A stretch of 64,000 bases of DNA from Bog-756 sp963725395 (GCA_963725395.1 CAVRYH010000012.1:216709-280708), one strand, 5' to 3'. Positions 42,396 to 51,646 are shown, counted from the first letter of the stretch. Numbers and translations are program-made. The notes: generated from the sequence alone by a model not told the origin.

Positions 42396-42911
42396 CTACG
42401 GCGCTTCGCTCCCGGGATTCGCTTCCGCCCGGAGGTCGACGTTGAATGCCTCGTAGTAGGCCTCGTAGATCAGATCAGACTCCCGGGCCCGCTGATGCCG
42501 AAGGGCAGTAAGCAGCCAACTGAACCGCTGGCGAAGGTCCACGTAATCGATGTCGGCGTCGGGAACGTCCTGGACCTCTCGGCGTAGGGACCCGATGCTC
42601 TCGAGAAGTTGCCGATACTGGAGCCGGAGGGCCCGGGCCCGATTGCGCATGCGCGGCTGGCTCCGTGCAAGGTCGGAGAGGAGGCTATCGGGACGGTCCG
42701 CGTTGGTCGCCTCGTCCAGGGTGGCTTGTTCGAGGCTGCCCAACGCACCGAGGACTGCGTCACGCCAGTTCGACTCCCGTCCGGGAGCCGCCGCCGAGAG
42801 CGCCGCCTCAAGAAGATGCATGGCCGCCAGAGTGCGGTCTTGGTCAGCTTGGCGGGCATCGAGTCCGCTGCGCTGCTCGTCACTGAATTCTGGGCCCGAG
42901 GACTCATTCAT
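42396..42911 (-). CDS. hypothetical helical protein divergent from hsp20
   Basis: Protein of 171 residues, rich in Ala, Arg and Glu and predicted mainly helical (RTLAAMHLLEAALSAAA, then RNRARALRLQYRQLLESIG, then DYVDLRQRFSWLLTALRHQR). I do not recognise a family. It shares its upstream region, with a CIRCE operator, with the divergent Hsp20 gene, so it may also be heat-controlled. No membrane segment or signal peptide. Confidence 0.6.
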   Translation of the reverse strand: MNESSGPEFSDEQRSGLDARQADQDRTLAAMHLLEAALSAAAPGRESNWRDAVLGALGSLEQATLDEATNADRPDSLLSDLARSQPRMRNRARALRLQYRQLLESIGSLRREVQDVPDADIDYVDLRQRFSWLLTALRHQRARESDLIYEAYYEAFNVDLRAEANPGSEAP

Positions 42912-42992
42912 GCGCGCCTCCCATCAGAGAGGTCCCCAGTTTCTGTTTAGCTGGTGACGCCAGATCGAGTGGAAATGTCCAGGTCAGACCAC

Positions 42993-43017
42993 TAGCACTC
43001 TCGGGGTGAGAGTGCTA
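42993..43017. promoter_or_regulatory. CIRCE operator (HrcA binding site)
   Basis: TAGCACTC (42993-43000), 9 bases, GAGTGCTA (43010-43017) matches the CIRCE consensus TTAGCACTC-N9-GAGTGCTAA apart from one outer base. It lies 62 bases upstream of the Hsp20 start and 82 bases from the divergent gene start. HrcA repression is expected; hrcA is not in the window. Confidence 0.92.
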
Positions 43018-43078
43018 ATAATTTATCAGCCGCCCTGATCGGGTGGGCGCATTGGACAAGACACAGGAGGTGGCAGTG

Positions 43079-43513
43079 ATGGCCCTTGTGCGTAGTGAAT
43101 CGTTCCGAGACATTGACCGGCTATTCCAGCAGCTCTGGGCTGCGCAGAACGGGACTCGATCCATGGCCATGCCCATGGACGCCTACCGGAAGGACGATTC
43201 CTTTCTCATCCGAGTTGACCTTCCAGGCGTGGCCGCCGATGCCGTGGATCTGACCGTCGAAGACGGCGTTCTGACGATCATGGCGGATCGTCAGGCCCCG
43301 CCCTCTTCGGAAGAGGTCGAGCCGGTGATTTCCGAGCGTCCCTTCGGGACCTTCATCCGACAGGTGCAACTCGGGAGCAATCTGGACACCGAGAGGATCC
43401 GAGCAGAATACGAAGCTGGCGTTCTGACGGTGTCCATCCCGGTCGCCGATAAGGCCAAGCCTCGACGCATCGAGGTAACCAGCCGAGACGATCAGCAGAA
43501 GCTGTCGGCCTGA
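43079..43513 (+). CDS. Hsp20/alpha-crystallin family small heat-shock protein
   Basis: Protein of 144 residues. The alpha-crystallin domain runs from about residue 30 to 125 (PMDAYRKDDSFLIRVDLPGV, VDLTVEDGVLTIMADR, EAGVLTVSIPVADKAKPRRI). It is an ATP-independent holdase that forms oligomers and binds unfolded proteins. The start ATG 43079 follows AGGAGG by eight bases; an upstream in-frame GTG at 43043 is less likely. CIRCE upstream indicates heat-shock control by HrcA. Confidence 0.93.
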   Translation: MALVRSESFRDIDRLFQQLWAAQNGTRSMAMPMDAYRKDDSFLIRVDLPGVAADAVDLTVEDGVLTIMADRQAPPSSEEVEPVISERPFGTFIRQVQLGSNLDTERIRAEYEAGVLTVSIPVADKAKPRRIEVTSRDDQQKLSA

Positions 43514-43777
43514 AAGACATTCGATCAGTTCTGAGTGAACAGAGAGTGCCTCAACAGGCCACGCTGAGGTGGGGACTCGGTGGCCGGCAAGTCCACAGCC
43601 ATTTGAGTTGAGGACAGGAGCCGATCGTCGGTAGCGGCCCCCGACCCGACGATGTGAACCCTGGATGGCTTCCGTCAAACCGGCCGGCGGAGTCACCTCA
43701 TGGCTACGGATTCATGACGGGCGCGCATCGGAGGGACACCCTGGCCCCGAGCATTCCAGAGGCTTATCCTGGGTCTG

Positions 43778-45340
43778 GTGCAGAGCAGCAGAGAGCTCTC
43801 TGAGTTCCCCCTTTCGGAGTTGTTAGGAGTTCTATCCTTCGGGGTGGACCTCGGCATGGGGCAGCCGATGGAACACGTGCTGAGGCAGAGCCTCATCGCG
43901 ATGAGGCTGGCAAAGGAGATCGGCCTTGGCGCCGGAGACCTGGAGGCTGTGTACTTCGCTTCGCTGGTCGCCTGGGTCGGCTGCCACGTGGACGCCTACG
44001 AGCAGGCCAAGTGGTTCGGCGACGACACCGTACTGAAGGGCGACTTCCGACGGGTCGACCTCGCCACTGCGTCATCGGGACCCCTGTTCGTGCTCCGCCA
44101 CCTGGGGAGTGGCCGACCATTGCATCAACGCATCGGCATGGTCCCGTCGTTCCTGGGAGCCGGGCGGCAGTTTGCCGAGTCGATGCTCGAGGACCACTGG
44201 CGCGCCTCGGATGAGCTGATGGCGAGGCTCGGCCTCGACCAGCTCGTCCGGGACACGGTCGAGCAAAGCTTCGAGCGCTGGGACGGGCGAGGGGCGCCCA
44301 AAGCTCTCAAAGGCCACGAGATCCTGATCACCTCGCGGTTGGTGAACCTGGCCGACGTGGTCGAGGTGTTCCATGCATCCGCCGGTGTCGAGGCGGCCGT
44401 ATCGGTGGCCCACGAGCGGGCGGGGAGCCAGTTCGACCCGGACCTGGCCGAGGTCTTCGCCCAGGCCGCCGTTGATCTTTTCAGAGAACTCGACGAGCTG
44501 TCGGCGTGGGAGGCGGTCGTCAATGCCGAGCCGGCCTCACGCTACAGGTTGACCAACAGCGAACTCGACGCCGCCCTGGAGGCCATTTCCGACTTCTGCG
44601 ATGTCAAGTCGCCCTACACCATCGGCCATTCAAAGGGGGTGGCCGCTCTGGTGGCCGCCGCAGCACCATCATTTGGCCTTGATGCCGCCCAGGCGACGTT
44701 GGTCCGGCGGGCCGCCCTGGTCCATGACCTGGGGAACCTTGGAGTGCCGAACCTCATCTTGGACAAGGTCAGACGTTTGAGCCCCTCGGAACTGGAGCGG
44801 GTCCGGATGCACGCGTACCTCACCGAGCGGATGCTGTCCTCATCTACGGCTCTCAGTCCGATGGCGGCGGTGGCAGTCCAGCACCATGAGCGCATGGACG
44901 GATCGGGCTATCCCCGAGGCCTGTCGCGAGACGAGATCAGCCCCGCCGGGCGGCTTCTGGGCGCGGCAGATAGCTATCACGCCCGGCTCGAGCCACGACC
45001 CCACCGAGCCGCAATGACACGAGACCGGGCGGCAGAGGAGGTGAGAGCCGAGGTTCGCGCCGGACGTCTCGACGGGGACGCAGTGGCCGCTGTCCTCGGC
45101 TCGGAGGGGCCTCGGGGCACCCGCCGTCGGGAGTGGCCAGCGGGCTTGACGGGGCGCGAAGTCGAAATTCTCCGACTCGTGGCGCGGGGCCTGTCGAACC
45201 GGCAGATTGCCTCGGAGCTGACGATCTCTCCGAAGACAGCCGGTGCCCATGTGGAGCACATCTACACCAAGCTGGGCGTCAACAGCCGAGCGTTGGCCAG
45301 CCTGTTCGCGGCCAAGCACGGCTTGATCAGCGTCGAATAG
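43778..45340 (+). CDS. tandem HD-GYP phosphohydrolase with LuxR-type HTH
   Basis: Protein of 520 residues. A first, degenerate HD-GYP-like part (about 20-245) has FERWDGRGAPKAL in place of the GYP box. The second (about 262-400) is complete: IGHS (H284), HD at 316-317 and QHHERMDGSGYPRGL at 368-382. A GerE/LuxR helix-turn-helix (about 455-510, LTGREVEILRLVARGLSNRQ) closes the protein. HD-GYP domains cleave c-di-GMP or related dinucleotides; the fused HTH suggests direct coupling to transcription. Start is GTG 43778. It is probably cytosolic. Confidence 0.87.
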   Translation: MQSSRELSEFPLSELLGVLSFGVDLGMGQPMEHVLRQSLIAMRLAKEIGLGAGDLEAVYFASLVAWVGCHVDAYEQAKWFGDDTVLKGDFRRVDLATASSGPLFVLRHLGSGRPLHQRIGMVPSFLGAGRQFAESMLEDHWRASDELMARLGLDQLVRDTVEQSFERWDGRGAPKALKGHEILITSRLVNLADVVEVFHASAGVEAAVSVAHERAGSQFDPDLAEVFAQAAVDLFRELDELSAWEAVVNAEPASRYRLTNSELDAALEAISDFCDVKSPYTIGHSKGVAALVAAAAPSFGLDAAQATLVRRAALVHDLGNLGVPNLILDKVRRLSPSELERVRMHAYLTERMLSSSTALSPMAAVAVQHHERMDGSGYPRGLSRDEISPAGRLLGAADSYHARLEPRPHRAAMTRDRAAEEVRAEVRAGRLDGDAVAAVLGSEGPRGTRRREWPAGLTGREVEILRLVARGLSNRQIASELTISPKTAGAHVEHIYTKLGVNSRALASLFAAKHGLISVE

Positions 45341-45440
45341 CGGTCCTGGGCGGAAAATCGGGTGAACGCCCGATGCCGCCAAGCAACATTCTTCTTACGA
45401 TCTTCTTCGTTGGCCTACCAAAGTTCGGAGGATCGGATCC

Positions 45441-46511
45441 ATGACCACTACTACTGACGTCGATATGGACAAGCTGATGAGCTTCGTGTTCCGAGCCGTC
45501 GATGAGGTGGGGGCAACCCTGAATACGGCTCTGGTGGTCATGGGCGACAAGCTCGGCCTCTACCGGACCTTGGCCGACGCCGGACCGTTGACGCCGGCTG
45601 AGGTGTCCTCCCGCAGCGGCTGCGCCGAGCGCTACGTTCGCGAGTGGCTCAACGCCCAGGCGGCTGGCGGATACCTCGAATACGACTCCGATAGTGGTCG
45701 TTACGTTCTGCCTCCCGAGCAAGCGGTGGCCTTGACCGACGAGTCAAGCCCGGCCTACTTGCCCGGCTTCTTCCAGATCGCCCTCGGGTCGGTGCACGAC
45801 GCCCCGCGAGTGGTCGACGCCGCCCGGACCGGCGCCGGGATCGGCTGGCACGACCACGTCGCCGATGTGCATGAAGGCTGCGAGCGGTTCTTTCGGCCCG
45901 GTTACAACGCCCACTTGGTCGAGGAGTGGCTCCCGGCCCTTGATGGCGTAGTGGCCAAGCTCGAGGCCGGCGCCAATGCGGCCGACGTCGGTTGCGGCCA
46001 CGGCGCGTCCACCATTCTCATGGCCCAAGCCTTTCCCGCCTCTACCTTCACTGGGTTCGACTACCACGAAGATTCGATCGAAATCGCCGCCGAGAGGGCC
46101 AAGGAAGCTGGAGTCGGCAACCGAGTCTCGTTCGAAGTGGCCCCGGCCGCCACATTTCCCGGCGGTGACTACGACCTGGTGACGATGTTCGACTGCCTGC
46201 ACGACATGGGCGACCCCGTCGGCGCCGCCCGGCACACGCGGGGCGCCCTGGCTGCCGACGGTACGTGGATGATCGTCGAACCCGCGGCCGGGGACCGGGT
46301 GGAGAACAACCTCAATCCGGTAGGGCGCGCCTATTACGCATTCTCGACACTGCTGTGCACACCCTGTTCGCTGTCCCAGGAGGTTGGCTTGGCCTTAGGA
46401 GCCCAGGCGGGGGAAGGCCGCATCGGTGAGGTCGTGACCGGCGCCGGGTTCGGCCACTTCCACCGAGTGGCGGAGACACCTTTCAACATGGTCTTCGAAG
46501 CCCGGCCCTGA
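45441..46511 (+). CDS. class I SAM-dependent methyltransferase, Rv2258c-like
   Basis: Protein of 356 residues. An N-terminal winged-helix dimerisation part (GLYRTLADAGPLTPAEVSSR) precedes the Rossmann methyltransferase with AdoMet motif ADVGCGHGAST at 181-191, then FTGFDYHEDSIEIA and LVTMFDCLHDMGDP. This layout is seen in actinobacterial proteins like Rv2258c. Substrates are unknown. GGAGGATCGGATCC lies before ATG 45441. A small ABM-like gene follows within 40 bases. Confidence 0.9.
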   Translation: MTTTTDVDMDKLMSFVFRAVDEVGATLNTALVVMGDKLGLYRTLADAGPLTPAEVSSRSGCAERYVREWLNAQAAGGYLEYDSDSGRYVLPPEQAVALTDESSPAYLPGFFQIALGSVHDAPRVVDAARTGAGIGWHDHVADVHEGCERFFRPGYNAHLVEEWLPALDGVVAKLEAGANAADVGCGHGASTILMAQAFPASTFTGFDYHEDSIEIAAERAKEAGVGNRVSFEVAPAATFPGGDYDLVTMFDCLHDMGDPVGAARHTRGALAADGTWMIVEPAAGDRVENNLNPVGRAYYAFSTLLCTPCSLSQEVGLALGAQAGEGRIGEVVTGAGFGHFHRVAETPFNMVFEARP

Positions 46512-46548
46512 GATCCCACATTCCCGAATCAGGACGGGAGATTCCGTT

Positions 46549-46849
46549 ATGAGGTTCATTCAGATCTTCGAGTTCGAAGCCACCCGCATCGACGAGGTGG
46601 AAGCCCTCATGGATAAGTGGGTCACTCAGTCGGCGGGGCGCCGCAAGGTCGGCCGTTCGGCTCTCACGGCTGACCGAGATCGGCCGCAGACCTACGTGCA
46701 GATTGTCGAGTTCTCCTCTTACGAAGAGGCCATGCAGAACTCGGCCCTGCCCGAGACCGCCGAGTTCGCTCAGGGGGTTGGCCGAGTTGTGTAAAGTGCC
46801 TCCTCGGTTCCGCAACCTCGAGCTCGTCCGCACCGACGAATTCGATTGA
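46549..46849 (+). pseudogene. small ABM-like/conserved protein, frameshifted near its end
   Basis: The frame begins MRFIQIFEFEATRIDEVEAL and continues to YVQIVEFSSYEEAMQNSALP, the pattern of small conserved actinobacterial proteins of about 100 residues. At the GGGGG run near 46770 the frame breaks and stops at 46794. Removing one G restores AQGLAELCKVPPRFRNLELV and a stop at 46849. So the stored gene is truncated by one extra G. It follows the methyltransferase gene. Confidence 0.7.
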
Positions 46850-47122
46850 TCACAGCTCGACAACACCGAGAGGACTGACCATTCCCGGCTTAGCCAAGAG
46901 TGGCGAGGCGACCGGTCACCGGGCGGGACGAAACACGATCTCAGTTGAGCTGGGTACACACTGAGCTGACGACACGAGAGCAGTCCTCAGCCCGCGGGGC
47001 TGAAAGCAAATCACCGCGAGCTCAGCTCAAGCAGCCGAGGCAAATGGACGCTGACTCGGCGCTCGGATCTCTGGCAGCCATGGGCCTCTCCCCAACGGAC
47101 GACTGGGCGTGTGGGTAACCGC

Positions 47123-47260
47123 CTACGGATTGACCGTGATCGTGAGTTCCTGCGTCACTACGGTCTTGAACGGATGGGCTGTCGACTCCAGACACTTGAC
47201 GATGATCGTGTAGGTGCCCGAGCTTCTCGGCGTCCCTGAGATGAGGCCGCTCTCCGTTGT
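47123..47260 (-). pseudogene. fragment of a putative-Ig (He_PIG) domain
   Basis: The frame reads GLISGTPRSSGTYTIIVKC and then TAHPFKTVVTQELTITVNP with a stop at 47123. GLISGTP...GTYT is the hallmark end of a bacterial Ig-like domain. No N-terminal part remains nearby, so this is the tail of a lost secreted protein. Confidence 0.6.
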
Positions 47261-47403
47261 TCATTCCAGGGTGCCGATCATGCACCGCCTGGCCGTTTGA
47301 CAACAGATTTGGTCGGTGCTGACAACACCCGTTGCTCACAGTGAGCTTCTGAGTCAAGAGAGTGGTTGCCCGTTAAGGGAGGCGAGGGCAACAGGTGCCC
47401 CAC

Positions 47404-47428
47404 ATCACCGGGAGAGGGTCGCGTTATC
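47404..47428 (+). repeat. 25-base dispersed repeat, copy 2
   Basis: Identical to 27876-27900, with weaker similarity extending about 45 bases rightward. It lies 60 bases from the end of the Ig-repeat gene at 47489. Confidence 0.8.
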
Positions 47429-47488
47429 TGGCTCTGGGAGCGGGAAGTGCTAGCGGCCAGCTAACAGCCCACGAACGGCACACCAGGG

Positions 47489-48889
47489 CTAGTTAGCCAC
47501 CGTGATTGTGACCGGCGCGCTAGTCCCGCCCGAAAAATACCGGGAGTAAGAAGCAACACTTTGTATCTTGTAGGTCCCGTTGGGGACACTGTTCGTGTTC
47601 CACTCGGCCAGCCAGCCGTAGTAGGTCGGGGTGGCGGTGGCGATCAACTGTTCGCCGTTGATCGTGCCACCGCTCAATTCGAAGGCTACGTAGGTCACGT
47701 TGGCCGAGGCGCTGGCGTCGAGGACGGACGAGGTGCCCGAGACGCTGGCCCCGCCCGAGGGGATGAGCACTGCCGTTGTGGGCGTGGGGTTCGCGACGGT
47801 GACCGAGACCCCAGTGCTGTATTCGAAGTTGCCCGCGACGTCGGTCACAACGCTTTGAAGTGTGTAGGTCCCGTTCGGGACGGAAGTGGTGTTCCAAACG
47901 AAGATATAGCCGTAGAGGGTGAGCGTGGCCGTTCCGAGGCTCCCGAACACGCCGTTCAACGCACCGCTGCCCGTGAACTTGACGCTGATTGGGGCTCCGT
48001 CGGGAGACGAGGCCGTGGCGTCGAGGACCACCGACGTGCCCGAAGCAGTGGCCCCGGTCGATGGGATCAGAATCTCCGTCGTGGGTGGTGGATTATTCAC
48101 CTGGATTTGGACCGGGAAGCTGGTCACGGCGTTGCCCTGGCTGTCGGTCGCCACACTCACGAGGTCGTAGATCCCGCTGGCGATGCTGGTGGTGGTATTC
48201 CACTGAGCGAGCCACCCGTAGTACGTGGGGTTGGCAGTGGCGACGACCTGGCCGTTGACCTCGAAGGCCACCTTCGTGATGGCACCGGAAGCGTCGTAAG
48301 CGCCTGCATCGAGGATGGTCACCCCACTGACTATTCCAGCTTTGGGCACAAGGATCTGGGTGAAGAAATCCGTGATCGTCCCTTCGAAGCTGCTTCCAAA
48401 GTTGTTGTAGGGAGTGTCGAGGACCGCCTGAAGGGTTCCCGTCGTCCCTGCAAATGAGCCGGTCCCGGCCGTCACACTCAGCGTCAGCTCGAAGTTGTCA
48501 GACACCGGGGTCACTACGGGCGGGATGCCGCCCGTGGTCGTGTAGGTGATCGCCACCGGACCAGCAGCACTACCACTGAGCGTTCCGACCGCCGTCGCGA
48601 TGGTGAAGGAGCCAGTGAAGCTATTCGCGTCGGAGGCGAAACATCCGGCAACATCGAGGTTCACCGTGCCCACGGCTGCGCTTCCAGGGTAAGAGCCAGT
48701 GAACGTCAGAAAATCGTAACTGCATCCGCTGATCCCCGACTGCGAGGATACGGCCCCGCTGAACGAAGATGAGGAGACGACGTCCTTAACGCTGACCGTG
48801 CTCGCGCCAGCTGCTGAGGCCAGCGTCGTCGGAACGACGGCGAAGGTGAGCGGCACAAGACTGAGAGCAGCAAGCAAGCGTCCAATCAT
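47489..48889 (-). CDS. secreted protein with tandem Ig-like repeats
   Basis: Exported protein of 466 residues. Signal peptide MIGRLLAALSLVPLTFAVV with cleavage near residue 27, an N-terminal beta-rich domain with one disulfide-type Cys pair, and then three tandem Ig-like repeats of about 95 residues, each holding TYYGWLAQWNT or the similar LYGYIFVWNT and a TEILIPSTGATASGTS-type start. It is probably a surface or secreted adhesin-like protein. No sorting motif or membrane anchor is seen at the C-terminus. Confidence 0.8.
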   Translation of the reverse strand: MIGRLLAALSLVPLTFAVVPTTLASAAGASTVSVKDVVSSSSFSGAVSSQSGISGCSYDFLTFTGSYPGSAAVGTVNLDVAGCFASDANSFTGSFTIATAVGTLSGSAAGPVAITYTTTGGIPPVVTPVSDNFELTLSVTAGTGSFAGTTGTLQAVLDTPYNNFGSSFEGTITDFFTQILVPKAGIVSGVTILDAGAYDASGAITKVAFEVNGQVVATANPTYYGWLAQWNTTTSIASGIYDLVSVATDSQGNAVTSFPVQIQVNNPPPTTEILIPSTGATASGTSVVLDATASSPDGAPISVKFTGSGALNGVFGSLGTATLTLYGYIFVWNTTSVPNGTYTLQSVVTDVAGNFEYSTGVSVTVANPTPTTAVLIPSGGASVSGTSSVLDASASANVTYVAFELSGGTINGEQLIATATPTYYGWLAEWNTNSVPNGTYKIQSVASYSRYFSGGTSAPVTITVAN

Positions 48890-49150
48890 GGCGACCCTTC
48901 ACACGAAACTTCGCGTGCCATCCTCCTCCCTTGGCTCCTTCCGGTCAAACAGGAACCACCTCAGCCCAACACACGTCGCCTCCCGGCCCTTGCGATCGCT
49001 CGAGTCGCGCTCAGCGACCATCCCTGTCGCCGACTCGGCGGCGGTTATCGGGGTCCGCTTGCCGAGGGCTATCTGACCTCGACCGGCACGGCTGGGGCGG
49101 CGGAATCATGTGATCATTTTTTCGATTGCCAGCCATGGAGGCTACGAGGC

Positions 49151-49546
49151 ATGACCTACGCCGCCGTCATTCAAGTGAAGATCGACCCAGCGTCAGATCG
49201 CGAGCACGGACACTCAATTCTCAATGACTTCGTGATACCGGAGGCCAGAGAGTTGCCGGGCTTTGAGAACGGGATGTGGCACAACGACGGCAGCGGAACA
49301 GGCATGTGCGTCGCCGTCTTCGATACCGATGAACATGCCGGGGCTGCGATTCTCCCCCTGACGCCTGCGGGAGGTCCACCAGTCATCGGCAGCGCCGTTC
49401 ACGAGGTCGAAGTCCAGGTAAAGGGCCGAGAAGTTGCATCCCCGAACAGCGCATATGGGCGCTCGGGACAGGACGCAAGGTATACAGACTCAGCTCTAAA
49501 GCCTGAGGAAGCAAACGCCAGCTGGTCGTGGGTCCTGATCGGGTGA
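49151..49546 (+). CDS. conserved ABM-like small protein
   Basis: Protein of 131 residues. The first 95 (YAAVIQVKIDPASDREHGHS, PEARELPGFENGMWHNDG) match the dimeric alpha-beta-barrel style of small actinobacterial proteins. The last 35 residues show no such pattern and may be read-through past a lost stop. Unknown function; it stands alone between the Ig-repeat gene and the second SDR/TetR module. Confidence 0.65.
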   Translation: MTYAAVIQVKIDPASDREHGHSILNDFVIPEARELPGFENGMWHNDGSGTGMCVAVFDTDEHAGAAILPLTPAGGPPVIGSAVHEVEVQVKGREVASPNSAYGRSGQDARYTDSALKPEEANASWSWVLIG

Positions 49547-49575
49547 TGCCTCGGCAAATGAGGCGAGCAGTCGCG

Positions 49576-50457
49576 TCAGGGCCGGAGGTTCTCGAGGTCC
49601 TCGAGCAGACTCGGGTGCGACGCCTGCCAACCAAGCGCCTCTTGTGTGTACGCACTCGAGGAGGGCTGGTCAGTGGCGAAGATCGGCCCGAGCGGACCGT
49701 AGGTTTCCTGTGGCACGGACTCGACCGGAAGCTCAAGGCGTCGACCAATGACGGTGGCGATGTCTAGGACCGCATCCCCCTCGTCGCCCACGGCGTGCCA
49801 CGATGTGCCAGCCGGAGCTTGTTCGAGTGCCAGGCGAAAAAGCACGGCCGCGTCGAGGGCGTGCACCGCGGGCCAGCGCTGAGTGCCGTCGCCGGCGTAG
49901 CCCGAGACGCCCGTTTGGCGAGCGATCTGCGTCAACATTCCTGCGAAGCCCCCTGTACCGTGGTTATGGACGGTCCGTGGCAGACGCACAGCGCTGGAGC
50001 GCACGCCGCGTGCGGCCAACGCAAGGACCTGGTTGACGGATCGACCTCGACCGCCGACTGGCCCCTCGAGGGGGAGCGGGTCCTCCTCAGTGGAGATCCG
50101 ACCCGCCACTGGTGGTGTTCCAGAGCACGTGACAAAGGGACGATCACTGCCGACCAGAGCCTCCCCCATGATGGTCAAGGCAGCGTTCTCCTGAGCTACC
50201 ACTTTGGCCAGTGCGTCAGCACTCGAGAAGTCCGCTCCGAAAGCGAGGTGGATGACACCGTCGGCTTGTGCAGCACCGGTCCGAATTGCCTCCAGATCTC
50301 CGAGATCGCCCCGATGGGGGACGGCGCCAGTTGCCGTGAGCGCTTCTGCGGATCTCTCGGAGCGAGCGAGACCGAGCACGCTGTGGCCATGGCCGAGGAG
50401 TTCGGCGACGACGGCCGACCCAATCAGGCCCGTGCCACCCGTGATGAAGACATTCAT
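49576..50457 (-). CDS. extended-SDR oxidoreductase, paralogue (module 2)
   Basis: Protein of 293 residues with Rossmann motif MNVFITGGTGLIGSAVV and the shared WPAVHALDAAVLFRLALE and GVIHLAFG segments of the module 1 enzyme (23722). A substrate-binding Tyr-Lys pair is again not obvious. GGGAGAG precedes ATG 50457; an open frame upstream has no similarity. It is divergent from a TetR gene, with two operators between them. Confidence 0.87.
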   Translation of the reverse strand: MNVFITGGTGLIGSAVVAELLGHGHSVLGLARSERSAEALTATGAVPHRGDLGDLEAIRTGAAQADGVIHLAFGADFSSADALAKVVAQENAALTIMGEALVGSDRPFVTCSGTPPVAGRISTEEDPLPLEGPVGGRGRSVNQVLALAARGVRSSAVRLPRTVHNHGTGGFAGMLTQIARQTGVSGYAGDGTQRWPAVHALDAAVLFRLALEQAPAGTSWHAVGDEGDAVLDIATVIGRRLELPVESVPQETYGPLGPIFATDQPSSSAYTQEALGWQASHPSLLEDLENLRP

Positions 50458-50477
50458 GGATCTCTCTCCCTCTGCGT

Positions 50478-50529
50478 GATGGGACTCTTGTCTCATCACC
50501 ATACCAAATGATGGGATACTTGTCCCATC
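50478..50529. promoter_or_regulatory. two tandem TetR operators, module 2
   Basis: Site A (50478-50497) reads GATGGGA-CTCTTG-TCTCATC with one arm mismatch. Site B (50510-50529) reads GATGGGA-TACTTG-TCCCATC, perfect. Centres are 32 bases apart. They lie between the SDR start (50457) and the TetR start (50544). Confidence 0.65.
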
Positions 50530-50543
50530 GCTAGAATGAATCC

Positions 50544-51122
50544 ATGGCTCGGTGGGAACCAGGTGCGCGAGAGCGACTCGTCTTCGCTGCCGTCGACCTC
50601 TTCACCGAGCAGGGGTACGACGCCACGACCGTGACAGAGATCGCTGCTCGGGCAGGCGTGACCAAGAGCACCTTCTTTCGTTACTTCCCTGACAAGCGCG
50701 AGATCTTGGTGGCTGGACAAGAGACGCTCAGCGAGCTGCTTGCGAGGGGCATCGCCGACGCGGCGGCGGGAGCAAGTCCGCTCGAGGCCGTGGCCAGCGG
50801 CCTTGAGTGCGTCTCGAGCGCGATGGGTCCCATGAATCGAGATCTTGGCCCACGCATGAAGGCGGCCGTGGCGGCCAACACGGAGCTCCAAGAGCGAGAT
50901 GCACTCAAGAGAGTGGGCCTGGCCGCAGCAATGACCGCTGCTCTTGTCGAGCGCGGTGTTCCGGACTCGACGGCACATCTCGCCAGCGAGATGGGGGTCC
51001 TCGCGTTCAAGCAGGGCTTCGCTGAGTGGTGCGACGCCGATCATCAGGCCGATCACGACCTTGCCTACTACAGCCTGTCTGCCCTTAACGAGCTGCGAGC
51101 AGCGGCGACATCGCTGGGCTGA
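50544..51122 (+). CDS. TetR family regulator of the divergent SDR gene (module 2)
   Basis: Regulator of 192 residues starting MARWEPGARERLVFAAVDLF, with helix-turn-helix VTEIAARAGVTKSTFFRYFPDKREIL, closely similar to the module 1 regulator. The ligand domain differs more, so the two may sense different compounds. The GATGGGA operators suit its slightly different recognition sequence. A perfect hairpin follows the stop. Confidence 0.92.
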   Translation: MARWEPGARERLVFAAVDLFTEQGYDATTVTEIAARAGVTKSTFFRYFPDKREILVAGQETLSELLARGIADAAAGASPLEAVASGLECVSSAMGPMNRDLGPRMKAAVAANTELQERDALKRVGLAAAMTAALVERGVPDSTAHLASEMGVLAFKQGFAEWCDADHQADHDLAYYSLSALNELRAAATSLG

Positions 51123-51138
51123 ACAAGCAGCCAACTAT

Positions 51139-51174
51139 CACCTACCGCTGCCGGGCACCCGCCAGCGGTAGGTG
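51139..51174 (+). terminator. hairpin terminator after the TetR gene
   Basis: CACCTACCGCTG (51139-51150) pairs perfectly with CAGCGGTAGGTG (51163-51174) across a 12-base loop, 17 bases past the stop. No T tract follows. Confidence 0.65.
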
Positions 51175-51646
51175 AGCCTGACCCAATTCGCCGGTCATGT
51201 TCACTTGCTTATCCAGCGTGATTGCATGTCACATGTCTCAGAGCAAGCCCACGGTGGTGCCGAGCTGGTGAGTCCACCACCTTTTGTTTCGTTTATGGGA
51301 TCCTGCGATCTGCTCCATCACCACCTTCGGGAGTTGACGTCCAAATCAGTCAAATCGGCTGAACTAGTGGTCCGAGATGACTACGTCGAGCTGAGGGTGA
51401 TCTGAAGCGCCCCCCTGAACTCATCTGATCGAGCTGGCGGCCGTTGGCCGTCCTCGGCCAACCGAGCTGCCTCGCAACAGCCGTAAGGTCGCCTGATCGC
51501 TTACCTAACAAACGAACATTGGCGCCCGACCGTTCGGTCAGAGCGCTCGCACGATGATTTCAGCCCAGCCGACCCGACAATGTCGTTGGACCTCAGCCCG
51601 CTGAGCTGAGGAGGGTGTCACCCTCTGCAATCAGGCGTGACGCTCC
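51175..51646. other. intergenic with two palindromes
   Basis: No gene is recognised. CTCAGC...GCTGAG at 51593-51611 belongs to the dispersed family, and GAGGGTG-T-CACCCTC at 51612-51626 is an adjacent perfect hairpin that could terminate the VOC gene ending at 51647. Confidence 0.5.

Larger units (their letters stand above)
46850..47488. other. intergenic with Ig-domain fragment, palindrome and repeat copy 2
   Basis: Contains a palindrome TCAGCCC-GCG-GGGCTGA at 46987-47003, a minus-strand Ig-domain fragment at 47123-47260 and the second copy of the 25-base repeat at 47404-47428. No intact gene is visible. Confidence 0.6.

Noticed and set aside
51172..51405. Plus-strand frame of 77 codons after the TetR gene
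   Set aside because: Begins inside the terminator hairpin and has no domain features.
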